Source: Cupriavidus pinatubonensis (GTDB lineage Bacteria; Pseudomonadota; Gammaproteobacteria; Burkholderiales; Burkholderiaceae). From it: DNA of 64,000 bases. The notes below the pieces were generated by a model. The model worked only from the letters and a program-made list of their open reading frames with translations, was not told where the DNA came from and searched no databases. This document shows, piece after piece, positions 26,744-35,759 of this stretch. Made by a program: the position numbers and the translations under genes. Location of the stretch: the NCBI RefSeq assembly GCF_019602855.1, contig NZ_CP080767.1:3224001-3288000 (forward strand), given 5' to 3'. Numbering within the stretch: the first letter of the stretch is position 1; the number at the start of each line of letters is the position of its first letter.

Positions 26744-27172
26744 TTACTTGTTGTGCGCAACGTAGCGCTCGCGCTCGACATAGCGCGTCAGGTAGCTGCG
26801 CGCCTTCTCGCGGGTATCCGTCGTCACGCGGTCCGCCGCCTGGCGCGCGCCGGACTTGCCGTGCGACGACACCATTTGGCCATCCAGGTACGAACCGAAC
26901 GCATCGTGCATGGCCTTCAGCTCGCCGTTGCAGGCGGCCAGTGCCGAGGACACCACCTCCTTCGTCTGGGCTTTGCCCGCGATGCCGTCGTCGGCACGGT
27001 GCTGCACGCAATCCATGTAGCGGGCGCGCAACGCTTGCCAGCCATTGTCGGCACTTGCATCGGCGTTGGCAGCGGCACTCGCATCAGGCGCCGATGGCTG
27101 CGACCCGCAGGCGCCTAGCAGCACCGCGACCAGCAGGATGGAGAGTTTGGGGGCTTGGAGGATCGTCTTCAT
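26744..27172 (-). CDS. Small lipoprotein of unknown function
   Basis: 142 residues. The lipoprotein signal peptide has lipobox LGAC (Cys about residue 22), then an Ala/Asp/Ser-rich linker, then a helical domain (WQALRARYMDCVQHRADDG ... LTRYVERERYVAHNK) with one further cysteine pair (DCVQH, AACNG). No family recognised. An upstream extension of the open frame to 27631 crosses into the opposing SYLF gene and is rejected. Confidence 0.65.
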   Translation of the reverse strand: MKTILQAPKLSILLVAVLLGACGSQPSAPDASAAANADASADNGWQALRARYMDCVQHRADDGIAGKAQTKEVVSSALAACNGELKAMHDAFGSYLDGQMVSSHGKSGARQAADRVTTDTREKARSYLTRYVERERYVAHNK

Positions 27173-27341
27173 GCGTCGGGACTGTACCGCAGCATGTCCG
27201 CCTTTGCCGGGCGAAAGTCGACCACACATCACAACATTAACAAATGGAAACGACTTCGACGTGTTGCATACGGTCCACCATTGGCCCAAAGGCGGTCGCG
27301 CACTATGCTTAAAAGTACACAAACAAGCAGAAGGAGATCCT

Positions 27342-27920
27342 ATGAAGCGCCGCTCATTCCTCCAAACCAGTGCCGGCCTCGTGCTCGGCGGCTTGTCGCT
27401 GGCTGCCTGCACCACCACGGGGCCCGATGCGCCAAGCGACAAGGCCGCGCGGCGGCGCGAACTGGACTCCGGCGTGGATGCCACGCTCAGCAAACTGTAC
27501 GGCAGCGTCAATGGCTCGCGTGACCTGGCCAACAAGGCGCGCGGCATCCTGGTCTTCCCGAAGACGCTCACGGCGGGCTTCGTGGTCGGCGGCGAGTATG
27601 GTGACGGCGCGCTGCGCTCGGGCGGTGCCACGCGCGGCTATTACCGCCTGATTGCAGGCTCGGTAGGCTGGCAGATCGGCGCGCAGTCCAAGTCCGTCAT
27701 CCTGATGTTCCTGACGCAGGAGGCCTACGACAAGTTCGTGCGCAGCAACGGCTGGACCGCCGGCGTGGATGCCACCGTGGCACTGGCTACGGTCGGTGCC
27801 AACGGCGTGCTGGACACCAACACCGCGCAGAGCCCGATCGTCGGCTTCGTCATGACCAACGCGGGCCTGATGGCCGGGCTGAGCCTCGAAGGCAGCAAGA
27901 TCACCAAGCTCGACCTGTAG
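27342..27920 (+). CDS. SYLF-domain (YSC84-like) lipoprotein
   Basis: 192 residues. A twin-Arg-like start, MKRRSFLQTSAGLVLGG, leads to lipobox LAAC (Cys about 22). The SYLF domain follows: ARGILVFPKTLTAGFVVGGEYGDG, YRLIAGSVGWQIGAQSKS and a Gly-rich C-terminal third. SYLF proteins bind phosphoinositides in eukaryotes; bacterial ones are periplasmic and unassigned. AAGGAGATCCT precedes the ATG. Divergent from the small lipoprotein gene with a 169-bp gap that must contain both promoters. Confidence 0.85.
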   Translation: MKRRSFLQTSAGLVLGGLSLAACTTTGPDAPSDKAARRRELDSGVDATLSKLYGSVNGSRDLANKARGILVFPKTLTAGFVVGGEYGDGALRSGGATRGYYRLIAGSVGWQIGAQSKSVILMFLTQEAYDKFVRSNGWTAGVDATVALATVGANGVLDTNTAQSPIVGFVMTNAGLMAGLSLEGSKITKLDL

Positions 27921-28013
27921 CACCAACCACATCAACCGGCCGCCGTGTCGACCGCTTTTTCCGGCGGCGCGGCGCGACCGGATAGAATTCGTCCCTTTGG
28001 CCGAATTCCTCCC

Positions 28014-28913
28014 ATGTGGTTCAAGAACCTGCAGCTCCACCGTTTTTCCGCTCCATGGTCGCCCAGCGCCGACGAAGTCGAAGCCAGCCTGGCCAAACAT
28101 GCCTTTTTCCCCGGCACCAGCCTTGAAATGCAGACGCAGGGCTGGGCTTCGCCACGCGACAACGGCCAGCTGGTGCACGCCGTGGGCCGCCAGATGTTGC
28201 TGACGCTGCGCACCGAAAAGAAGCTGCTGCCCGCCACCGTGGTCAACCAGGTCACCAAGGCACGCGCGGCCGAGGTCGAGGAGCAGCAAGGCTACAAGCC
28301 GGGCCGCAAGCAGCTGCGCGAACTGAAGGAGCAGGTCACCGAAGAACTGCTGCCACGCGCGTTCAGCATCCGCCGCGACACGCGCGTGTGGATCGACCCG
28401 GACAATGGCTGGCTCGCCATCGACGCCGCCAGCACAGCCAAGGCCGACGAAGTACGCGGCATGCTGTTCAAGGCACTGGACGCGCTGCCGCTCGCGAATC
28501 TGCACGTGAACCAGTCGCCCGTCGCTGCGATGACGGACTGGCTGTCGACCGACGTCGCTCCCGCCGGCTTCACCGTCGACCAGGAAATCGAGCTGCAGTC
28601 GGGCAGCGAGAGCAAGGCCACCGTCCGCTACGTCCGCCATCCGCTCGACGCCGAAGACCTGCGCCGCCATATTTCCGGCGGCAAGCGCTGCACGCGCCTG
28701 GCCATGACCTGGAACGACCGCGTGTCGTTCGTGCTGACCGATTCGCTGGCGATCAAGCGCGTAGCACCGCTCGATGTGATCAAAGAACAGGCCGACGGCA
28801 CGGTCAGCGACGAAGACGAGCGTTTCGACGCGGATTTCACGCTGATGGCCGGAGAACTGGCCGGCATGCTCGGCGACCTGACCGAAGCGCTTGGCGGAGA
28901 ACGCAAGGCCTGA
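28014..28913 (+). CDS. rdgC: Recombination-associated protein RdgC
   Basis: 299 residues, start MWFKNLQLHRF, with the family blocks PGTSLEMQTQGWASPRDN, RPRKQLRELKEQ-like GRKQLRELKEQVTEELLPRAF, and WIDPDNGWLAIDAAS. RdgC forms a ring-shaped dimer around double-stranded DNA and limits RecA activity. Monocistronic: 93 bp after the SYLF gene and followed by a strong terminator. Confidence 0.95.
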   Translation: MWFKNLQLHRFSAPWSPSADEVEASLAKHAFFPGTSLEMQTQGWASPRDNGQLVHAVGRQMLLTLRTEKKLLPATVVNQVTKARAAEVEEQQGYKPGRKQLRELKEQVTEELLPRAFSIRRDTRVWIDPDNGWLAIDAASTAKADEVRGMLFKALDALPLANLHVNQSPVAAMTDWLSTDVAPAGFTVDQEIELQSGSESKATVRYVRHPLDAEDLRRHISGGKRCTRLAMTWNDRVSFVLTDSLAIKRVAPLDVIKEQADGTVSDEDERFDADFTLMAGELAGMLGDLTEALGGERKA

Positions 28914-28946
28914 GGCCTGCCTGCCCCACCGATCTGAAAACTTTCG

Positions 28947-28975
28947 ACGGCCGCTCCACGCGGCCGTTTTATGTT
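28947..28975 (+). terminator. Terminator after rdgC
   Basis: ACGGCCGC (28947-28954), loop TCCAC, GCGGCCGT (28960-28967), then TTTATGTTT. Confidence 0.85.
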
Positions 28976-29017
28976 TAGCCTTGAAGTTGCCCCACACGCC
29001 CTTTTCCGGAGCTACAC

Positions 29018-30649
29018 GTGGACAACTCCAAGGCTTCGCCTTCTGGCGCCCCATCACGCACCGGCGCCCCGGCTGCGGGCCCCTTCTCCTATCCTGCGTT
29101 CACGGTGCTGTGGATCGCCACGGTGCTCTCGAATATCGGCACCTGGATGCATGACGTCGGCGCCGGCTGGCTCATGACGTCGCTCGCGCCGTCGCCGGCG
29201 TGGGTGGCACTGGTGCAGACCGCGACGTCGCTGCCGGTGTTCCTGCTGGCGCTGCCAGCAGGGGCGCTGGCCGATATCCTCGACCGGCGCAAGATGTTGC
29301 TGGCGGTGCAGATCGTGATGGCCCTGGTCGCTGCGGGCCTCGGTGTGGTGGTGTTGCTGGGTGCGGCCACCCCCGTGCTGCTGTTGCTGTTCACGTTCGC
29401 AATGGGCGTGGGAGCCGCCATCACGGCGCCGGCCTGGCAGGCCATCGTGCCGAGCCTTGTCCCGCGCCAGGCGCTGCAGCAGGCGGTGGCCACCAACAGC
29501 GTGGGTATCAATATCAGCCGCGCCATCGGCCCTGCCCTGGCGGGCTTCATCATTTCCGGCATCGGCGTGGCTGCGCCCTTCCTGATCAATGCCGTCAGTT
29601 TCCTGGCTGTGGTGGCCGCACTCGCGTGGTGGCGCCCGCCTGCACCGGCAGAGCGCCGGCTGCCCACCGAAGACCTGCTCGGCGCCATGCGCGCCGGCGT
29701 GCGCTTCGCATGGCATAGCCAGGCGCTCAAGGCCACGCTCGCGCGCGCGGCAGCCTTCTTTCTGTTCGCGAGCGCCTACTGGGCCATGCTGCCGTTGATC
29801 GTGCGACAGGTGCTGGCCGGGGGCGCCCAGCTCTACGGCGTGCTGCTTGGCTGCGTGGGCGTTGGCGCGGTGCTGGGCGCGCTGGGATTGGGCCGGCTGC
29901 GCCAGCGGCTCGGCCCCGACAGCGTGGTGGCGCTGGGCACCATGGGTACTGTGGTAGCGCTGTTGCTCTTTGCCACGATCCACAACCCCGTGGCAGCCGG
30001 TGTGGCGAGCCTCGTAGCAGGCGCCTCATGGATTGCCGTGCTGACCACGCTCAACGTGTCCGCGCAGACATCGCTGCCGGAATGGGTGCGCGCACGCGGC
30101 CTGTCGATCTTCGTCACCGTGTTTTTCGGCTCGATGAGCGCAGGCAGCATCGTCTGGGGCCAGACCGCAACGCACTTCGGCATCTCCGCCGCGCTGCTGA
30201 TCGCGAGCGCCGGCGCGGTGCTGGCCATCGCGCTGACGTGGCGCTACAAGCTGCAGCAGGGCGATTCTTCGCAACTGGCCCCGTCCATGCATTGGCCAGC
30301 GCCGACGGTCAGCGATGAAGTCGCGCACGACCGCGGCCCGGTGCTGATCACGATCGAATATCAGGTACGGCCCGAAAACGCGGCACGCTTTGTCGCCACG
30401 CTGGACGAACTGAGTCAGGCCCGCCTGCGTGACGGTGCTTTTTCATGGGGCTTGTTCGAAGATGCCGCGCAGCCGGGGCGCTACGTCGAATGCTTCCAGG
30501 TCGTGTCGTGGCTGGAGCACCTGCGCCAGCATGAGCGCGTGACGCTCCATGACCGCGATGTGCAGGAACGCGCGCTGGCATTCCACAGCGGCGCGCAACC
30601 GCCAGTGGTATCGCACTTCATCGCGCCGCAGACACCGCCGGCCGCGTGA
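29018..30649 (+). CDS. MFS exporter with a C-terminal ABM-like domain
   Basis: 543 residues, GTG start. An MFS transporter of the EntS/MFS_3 type occupies about residues 20-415, with the GALADILDRRK loop between helices 2 and 3. An extra cytoplasmic domain of about 100 residues follows (LITIEYQVRPENAARFVATL ... GRYVECFQVVSWLEHLRQH), which looks like the dimeric alpha/beta-barrel (ABM/Dabb) fold. The family exports siderophores or drugs; the appended domain is known in a subset of proteobacterial members, and its job is unknown. The substrate is not inferable. Confidence 0.85.
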   Translation: MDNSKASPSGAPSRTGAPAAGPFSYPAFTVLWIATVLSNIGTWMHDVGAGWLMTSLAPSPAWVALVQTATSLPVFLLALPAGALADILDRRKMLLAVQIVMALVAAGLGVVVLLGAATPVLLLLFTFAMGVGAAITAPAWQAIVPSLVPRQALQQAVATNSVGINISRAIGPALAGFIISGIGVAAPFLINAVSFLAVVAALAWWRPPAPAERRLPTEDLLGAMRAGVRFAWHSQALKATLARAAAFFLFASAYWAMLPLIVRQVLAGGAQLYGVLLGCVGVGAVLGALGLGRLRQRLGPDSVVALGTMGTVVALLLFATIHNPVAAGVASLVAGASWIAVLTTLNVSAQTSLPEWVRARGLSIFVTVFFGSMSAGSIVWGQTATHFGISAALLIASAGAVLAIALTWRYKLQQGDSSQLAPSMHWPAPTVSDEVAHDRGPVLITIEYQVRPENAARFVATLDELSQARLRDGAFSWGLFEDAAQPGRYVECFQVVSWLEHLRQHERVTLHDRDVQERALAFHSGAQPPVVSHFIAPQTPPAA

Positions 30650-30664
30650 TGCTGAAGCGATCCC

Positions 30665-31108
30665 TCAGTCGATCCAGTTGACCTTGGGGAAGCGGTCCGC
30701 AAAGCCGGCCGGCATCGCCTTCACTTTCTTCTCCTGGTAGTCGAAGAACACGAAGCCGGACTTGGCCATGGCGATCAGCGCGCTGTCCTGCGGGCGCGTG
30801 ATGCGGAAGATGATGTCGCCGCCGTACTTGTTGAAATCCATCACGCCGACTTCGAACAGCAACTGGTCGCGCGCATGCGCTTCATTGCGGTACATCGTGG
30901 CAAGATCCGTGACGATGATGCCGAGGCCTTCGACCTGGTCGCCTGCGCTGCCGTGCTCATAGAGGAAACGGGCGCGCGCCTCGGAAATCATGGAAATCAT
31001 GGCATCGTTGGCCAGGTGATTGGCCGAGTTGATCTCGGTGACACGCACAGTCAGATGGGTCGAATAGCAGAACTGGTCGGCAGGAAGGTCGAGCTGAAGA
31101 CGGGCCAT
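30665..31108 (-). CDS. Hot-dog fold acyl-CoA thioesterase
   Basis: 147 residues from the chosen ATG at 31108 (MARLQLDL). The hot-dog features are VRVTEINSANHLANDAMISM (active-site region), followed by AHARDQLLFEVGVMDFNKYGGDIIFRI. It is of the 4-hydroxybenzoyl-CoA thioesterase class and would hydrolyse an acyl-CoA of unknown identity. Another ATG at 31150 would add 14 residues; neither has a good ribosome site, so the start is uncertain. Convergent with the MFS gene, 15 nt apart. Confidence 0.75.
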   Translation of the reverse strand: MARLQLDLPADQFCYSTHLTVRVTEINSANHLANDAMISMISEARARFLYEHGSAGDQVEGLGIIVTDLATMYRNEAHARDQLLFEVGVMDFNKYGGDIIFRITRPQDSALIAMAKSGFVFFDYQEKKVKAMPAGFADRFPKVNWID

Positions 31109-31218
31109 GGCGGCATCGGGCAAAGTGGAAGGAAAACCGCCGCCAGTCACGGGATCATGGGGGGTGCGGCGGCGAGGCGCCCATCATAGTCGATCCGGCC
31201 TGTTCGGCCAGCCCCCGC

Positions 31219-32574
31219 TCAGGGGTTGAGCGGCGGCAGTGCCGCCGGCGTGGCTCGGTGCCTGGAGATGTGCCGGCGCGCAGCGGCATATTTCGGCAGG
31301 ACTTGCGCGAGCGCGCTGCCGGACCACTGTCCGTGCCCGGCATCGGCGCCGAACAGGTGCCGCTCCAGGGCACCGACGGCCGCGATCACAGCCTGATCGT
31401 CCGTGCCGGCGGCCCAGTCCGACGGCGCCTTGCCCGACGCGGTATTCGACCACGCGCCCAACGCGCGGTATGCCGCTGCGGCGTCACTGGCGCGACAGGC
31501 CTGTAGCAGCGGCGCCAGGCGCGCTTCGCTGCTGGCTGCGCGGGCGCTGCGCCGCGCAGCCAGTGCCCGCCGCCACCGCGCCACGTGCGGACGTGCCCAA
31601 CGCAGCAGCAGCCATGCAAGCCCCAGTACCACCGCACCACCGGCGGCCCATCGCCACAAGCGCCACGTGGTAACGCCTTCGCCGGGCAGCGCCGCCGCAT
31701 GCGGACCGGTCGGCAAGAGGCCTGACAGCCTCGGCGCGGATGCCACTTCCACCTTTACCTCGGGCGCTTCCGATTCGCCGGGCTGGCGCGTGACGGGATC
31801 GAACCATTCGACCTTGACCGCGGGCAGCGTATAGGTGCCGGCATGCTCGAACACATAGGTGATGCGGTCCGTGCGCCTGCCGCCCGTATTGCCCGCGCTG
31901 TCTTGTGCGGCGTCGCTGAGCTGCGGATCGCCCGCGAACACGCGCACGCCGGACGGCGCCTCGAGCTTCGGCGGCCGGATCATCATGGCCTGCGTCTGCG
32001 GCGCGAACGTGGTGATGGTGCGCACCAGCGCATCGCCAGCGTGGAACTGCGCCTGCGCGCCGTTGACCGGCCGGTCGAAACTCTGCGTGACGTTCAGGCG
32101 TGCCACCGGCAGTGTCGTGCTGACCGCGGTACCCGCAGCCCCAGAAGCGTGAATCGTGGTGGCCGGCAACGTGACCTTGCCTTGCTGCGGCTTGCCGTCG
32201 TCGCCCGCGTAAGTGAAGGCAATCGACACCTGCGGCAACGGGAAATCGCCGCCCTGCTCCGCCGCGAACAGATACGTCTTCTGGATGCCGGCATAGCTCA
32301 CGCCGTCGATCTTCTCGACCGTGTTGAGGCCGCGGTCATCCGGCATGGTCACGATCGCGCCGGGCACCTGCAGCGTCGGGAAGACCGGCGCCGACATGAA
32401 GAAGTTGGGCGCCAGGATCGTCACCTCGACCGGGATCTGCTGGCCCGGCAGCACCGGCTGCTTTGCATCGACCTTGACGCGCACCACCGGCTCGGCCGCC
32501 AGCGCGAGGGCGCAGGAAAGCCACAGCACAAAGCCGGCCAGCCAGTGCCCGATATCGCGCCTTGCCCGCATCAT
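31219..32574 (-). CDS. batD: BatD-like membrane protein
   Basis: 451 residues. A signal peptide (ends near ALALAAEP) leads into an oxygen-tolerance BatD domain (VKVDAKQPVLPGQQIPVEVTI ... TYVFEHAGTYTLPAVKVEWFDP). One membrane helix is at about 310-328, with a cytoplasmic helical tail rich in Arg/Ala. It is the last gene of the MoxR run; its ATG overlaps the stop of the vWA-TPR gene by 4 nt. Bat proteins work with MoxR ATPases in the envelope; the name comes from Bacteroides aerotolerance. Confidence 0.83.
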   Translation of the reverse strand: MMRARRDIGHWLAGFVLWLSCALALAAEPVVRVKVDAKQPVLPGQQIPVEVTILAPNFFMSAPVFPTLQVPGAIVTMPDDRGLNTVEKIDGVSYAGIQKTYLFAAEQGGDFPLPQVSIAFTYAGDDGKPQQGKVTLPATTIHASGAAGTAVSTTLPVARLNVTQSFDRPVNGAQAQFHAGDALVRTITTFAPQTQAMMIRPPKLEAPSGVRVFAGDPQLSDAAQDSAGNTGGRRTDRITYVFEHAGTYTLPAVKVEWFDPVTRQPGESEAPEVKVEVASAPRLSGLLPTGPHAAALPGEGVTTWRLWRWAAGGAVVLGLAWLLLRWARPHVARWRRALAARRSARAASSEARLAPLLQACRASDAAAAYRALGAWSNTASGKAPSDWAAGTDDQAVIAAVGALERHLFGADAGHGQWSGSALAQVLPKYAAARRHISRHRATPAALPPLNP

Positions 32575-34205
32575 GGCTTGTCTCCGGCGGACGGCTGTGC
32601 CTGGCTCTGCTGCAGCGCGAACTTGCGCTGCAGCAGCTCGGTCGGCGAGGTCTGGATCGCACGCATCCAGGTCTCGGCGCTCTGGACCGCACCCATTTCC
32701 GTTTTCTTGCCTTCGCCCTCGGGCGGCTTGGACTCACGGTCATACTTGACTTCGTCAGGCTTGATGTCCGGCGGCTCCTCGCCTTCCTTTGGCTTGTCCG
32801 CCTTCGCGGCCAGCTTTTCCATGAGCGCGAGATTGGCCGTCGCCGCCGGCCATTGCGGACGGCGCTTCAGCGCCTGCCGATAGCGCGCCGCCGCGTCCTT
32901 GTACTTGCCAAGGTGCGCCAGCGCATCGCCCTGGTTGAAGTCGCTCTCGGGCGAATCGACGAGTGCGAAGCTCTGCACGGCCTTCGCGTACTGCCCCACG
33001 CGGTACTGCGCCACGCCGCGCCACATGGGGTCGTCGAACAATGCCGCGGCGCCGGCGAAATCGCCGCGCTCGAATGCCAGCCGGCCCTGCTGGTCATGCG
33101 TGAGCCACAGGTCGGCGAAGCGCCACGCAGGGGGTGCTGCGTCCGGTGCGGACGCTTGCGCGCGCAGCTCCTGTTGCGGCGCGCCCAGCGCCATCGCCAG
33201 CAACAGGCCGGTGATCCAGCGCACGGTCCAGCCCTTGCGGAACCACAGCACGCCGAGCAGCGCGATCGGGATCGTGAGCCACCAGCCCTCATCCTTCCAG
33301 CGCGAGTTCTCCACCGTTTGCTTCTGTGCGAGATGCGACTGCACATGACGCTGCACCCAGGCCACGTCATCGTCGCTGTCAGGCGTGAACGTGGCCACCG
33401 GCACGCCGGTATCGTCGCCAAAGCGCTTGAGTGCGGCCGTGTCCATGCGCGAGAACACGCGCACGCCGTCCTTTTCGACAAAGCCCACGGATCCGCTGCG
33501 CAGCGGGCCGCCGCGTTCGGTGCCAATCGCCAGCACCACGGGCTGGCTGCGCCCGCTGCTGGCCTGGGCCTTGAACGCGCGCACGGCGGCTGCCTCCATG
33601 CTGTCGGTCAGGAACAGGATGGTTCCCGGTACCTCCTCATGCGCGAGTGCGGCGTCGATGGTGCGCAGCGCGAGCGCGGTGTCCTTGCCGGGCGCGGGCA
33701 TGATCCGTGTCTGCAGCGCATCGACAAAGGTCTGCAACAGCGTGGCGTCGTCAGTCAGCGGCAGCACCAGGTGCGTCGAGCCCGCGTAGGCCCAGATCGC
33801 CGTGCGTCCGCCGTCGCGGCGCGCGAGCAGCGCCTTGACCTTGAGCTTGGCGCGCTCGAGCCGTGTGGGCGTCACGTCGATCGCGTCCATGGTTGGCGAC
33901 AGGTCGATCGCGATGGCCAGCGGCGCCTTGTCGTCGAGGAATGGCGGGCGCTCACGCTCCCATGCCGGCCCGGCCAGTGCGATGGCGCCGAATGCGAGCA
34001 GCAGCGCGGTCAGGTGTACGGGCCGGATCGCCAGCCGACGGCGCTCGCCGACCATCAGCGCATCGAGCAGATGCGGGGCGATGGCGTCGCGCCAGCGCCG
34101 CCGGACATCGCCGCGCCGTTGCACGGCCCACACCAGCAGCACCGCCGCAATCAGCACGAGCAGCCACCACGGGCGCAGGAAATGGAATGACGCGAGCGCC
34201 TGCAT
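32571..34205 (-). CDS. Fused vWA-TPR membrane protein (BatB-BatC)
   Basis: 544 residues. Two N-terminal helices (about 10-28 and 60-80) precede a von Willebrand A domain with metal site D101-L-S103-P-T105, where the third position is Thr in place of the usual Ser. Next come two helices (about 305-345) and a periplasmic TPR region (about 395-470: DFNQGDALAHLGKYKDAAARY). The tail is charged (EGEEPPDIKPDEVKYD). BatB and BatC are separate in many genomes; here they are one chain. The start overlaps the BatA stop by 1 nt (TGATG). Confidence 0.82.
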   Translation of the reverse strand: MQALASFHFLRPWWLLVLIAAVLLVWAVQRRGDVRRRWRDAIAPHLLDALMVGERRRLAIRPVHLTALLLAFGAIALAGPAWERERPPFLDDKAPLAIAIDLSPTMDAIDVTPTRLERAKLKVKALLARRDGGRTAIWAYAGSTHLVLPLTDDATLLQTFVDALQTRIMPAPGKDTALALRTIDAALAHEEVPGTILFLTDSMEAAAVRAFKAQASSGRSQPVVLAIGTERGGPLRSGSVGFVEKDGVRVFSRMDTAALKRFGDDTGVPVATFTPDSDDDVAWVQRHVQSHLAQKQTVENSRWKDEGWWLTIPIALLGVLWFRKGWTVRWITGLLLAMALGAPQQELRAQASAPDAAPPAWRFADLWLTHDQQGRLAFERGDFAGAAALFDDPMWRGVAQYRVGQYAKAVQSFALVDSPESDFNQGDALAHLGKYKDAAARYRQALKRRPQWPAATANLALMEKLAAKADKPKEGEEPPDIKPDEVKYDRESKPPEGEGKKTEMGAVQSAETWMRAIQTSPTELLQRKFALQQSQAQPSAGDKP

Positions 34206-35227
34206 CACGGCTCCTCCGTGGCCGCCTGCGGTACGGCTTGCCGGCGTGGCCGTGACGACCATGCCGACCAGATCGCCATGATCAGCTGGTACGCGAGCAC
34301 CACACCGATCGCCGCACCAAGCGGCCACATGAACAGCTCGCGCCGCGGCCGCCATGACAGCGTCTTGTGGTTGTGCGGCGTGATGCGGTCGAGCGTCGCG
34401 TAGATGCTTTCCAGGCTGTTCTGGTCCGCACCGAAGAAGTAACGCCCGCCGGTCTGCGCCGCCATGCGCTGCAGCACGCCGAGATCGACGCGCTGCTCGC
34501 CCTCGGCGGACGGATCGCCGATGCCGATCGTATGCACGGTCACATGCCGCTGCTTCGCGATATCCGCCGCGCGCTCGGGCGGCATCTTGCTGGCCGTGTC
34601 ATTGCCATCGGTGAGCACGATCAGCACCTTCTCCGGTGCCTGGCTCTGGTCGAACATCTTGATGCCGAGGCCGACCGCATCACCCAGTGCGGTACTGGGT
34701 CCGGCCATGCCCGGCAGCAGGTCGCGGATCATGGTCTGCACGAGCGCGTGGTCCAGCGTGAACGGCGCGAGCGGATACGGCGCATCGCCAAACACGATCA
34801 GGCCGATGCGGTCGCCGGGCCGGCGCGCCACGAAGCTGCTGACCACCTCGCGCACCGCCTGCACGCGCGGAATCAGCGCGCCGGACGGGTCACGGAAATC
34901 GCGCGTGTCCATGGATTGCGACAAGTCCAGCGCAAGCAGCAGATCGCGCACGGGCTGCGTCTTTTCGATCGGCGCCTCCAGGAACTGCGGCCGCGCCAGC
35001 GCGGTCACCAGCAACGCCCATGCGAGCGGCGCCAGGATGCGCTGCAGCCAGTTGCTGCGTGGCACGACGGCGCCAGCCGCCGGCTCCAGGCCCAATGCGC
35101 TCGCCACCTCGCCGAAGAAAGGCAGCCGCACTGAAGGACTTTCCTCGCGATACGGCGGCAACAGCCACCACAGCAGCAAGGGCAGCGGCAGCAGCACGAA
35201 GAGCCACGGATATTCAAACTGGTACAT
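34205..35227 (-). CDS. batA: BatA-like vWA membrane protein
   Basis: 340 residues. Helices at about 8-24 and 63-78 are followed by a vWA domain with an intact MIDAS DLSQS (D101, S103, S105) and VLTDGNDTASKM. A last helix is at about 305-322. vWA domains bind partners through a metal ion, and in MoxR clusters they are thought to present substrates to the ATPase. The chosen ATG 35227 overlaps the DUF4381 stop by 14 nt; an ATG at 35239 is an alternative. Coupled to the next gene by TGATG. Confidence 0.83.
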   Translation of the reverse strand: MYQFEYPWLFVLLPLPLLLWWLLPPYREESPSVRLPFFGEVASALGLEPAAGAVVPRSNWLQRILAPLAWALLVTALARPQFLEAPIEKTQPVRDLLLALDLSQSMDTRDFRDPSGALIPRVQAVREVVSSFVARRPGDRIGLIVFGDAPYPLAPFTLDHALVQTMIRDLLPGMAGPSTALGDAVGLGIKMFDQSQAPEKVLIVLTDGNDTASKMPPERAADIAKQRHVTVHTIGIGDPSAEGEQRVDLGVLQRMAAQTGGRYFFGADQNSLESIYATLDRITPHNHKTLSWRPRRELFMWPLGAAIGVVLAYQLIMAIWSAWSSRPRRQAVPQAATEEP

Positions 35228-35759
35228 GGTGACCGGCAATCCATTGCTGGCAGGCGGTGGCCGTGGCCGTTACCTGGGTTTCCGGCCACTGCGCCAGCGC
35301 GGCGGCATCGCGGTACTGCGCGTCGTTGACGAGCGCCGCGAGCGTCGGCACGGCCGCGCCGGCCTTGCCCGCGTTGGCCTGCAGGAACTGCACCCACTCC
35401 GCGCCCGCCATGCTGGCCACCTGTGCGCGCGGCCATGCCGCCAGCGCGGTGCGCTTGAGCAGCTCGGCCATGTCTGCCAGCGCCTGCGCGCGCGCGGCAG
35501 GGGAAGCTGTCATGCCTGCGCGCAGCCGCGCGAGTTCGGCCAGCGCCTCGCGGCGATAGCGGTTCGCGCGATAGCGGCGCCACCAGCGCCAGGTGGCAAA
35601 CACCAGCAGCGCAAGCACGATCGCACCAGCCACGGGCCAGCCGATGGTCTGCGGCCGCCACGACGGCGGCGGCGGAACGGCCACATCGGCCAGGGTCTGG
35701 AGTTCGCCGGAGATCGTGGCGCTGTCGGGCTCAGCCGTGCTGCGCACGAGGTCCGTCAT
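35214..35759 (-). CDS. DUF4381 membrane protein
   Basis: 181 residues. One membrane helix is at about 41-59 (GWPVAGAIVLALLVFATW), flanked by Pro and by a basic stretch WRRYRANRYRREAL. A helical cytoplasmic region follows (LAELARLRAG ... MAELLKRTALAAWPR). DUF4381 is found almost only between DUF58 and vWA genes of MoxR clusters and is of unknown function. ATGA overlap with the DUF58 stop. Confidence 0.8.
   Translation of the reverse strand: MTDLVRSTAEPDSATISGELQTLADVAVPPPPSWRPQTIGWPVAGAIVLALLVFATWRWWRRYRANRYRREALAELARLRAGMTASPAARAQALADMAELLKRTALAAWPRAQVASMAGAEWVQFLQANAGKAGAAVPTLAALVNDAQYRDAAALAQWPETQVTATATACQQWIAGHHVPV

Noticed and set aside
27173..27631. N-terminal extension of the small lipoprotein frame
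   Set aside because: Would remove the lipoprotein signal peptide from the N-terminus and overlap the SYLF gene.
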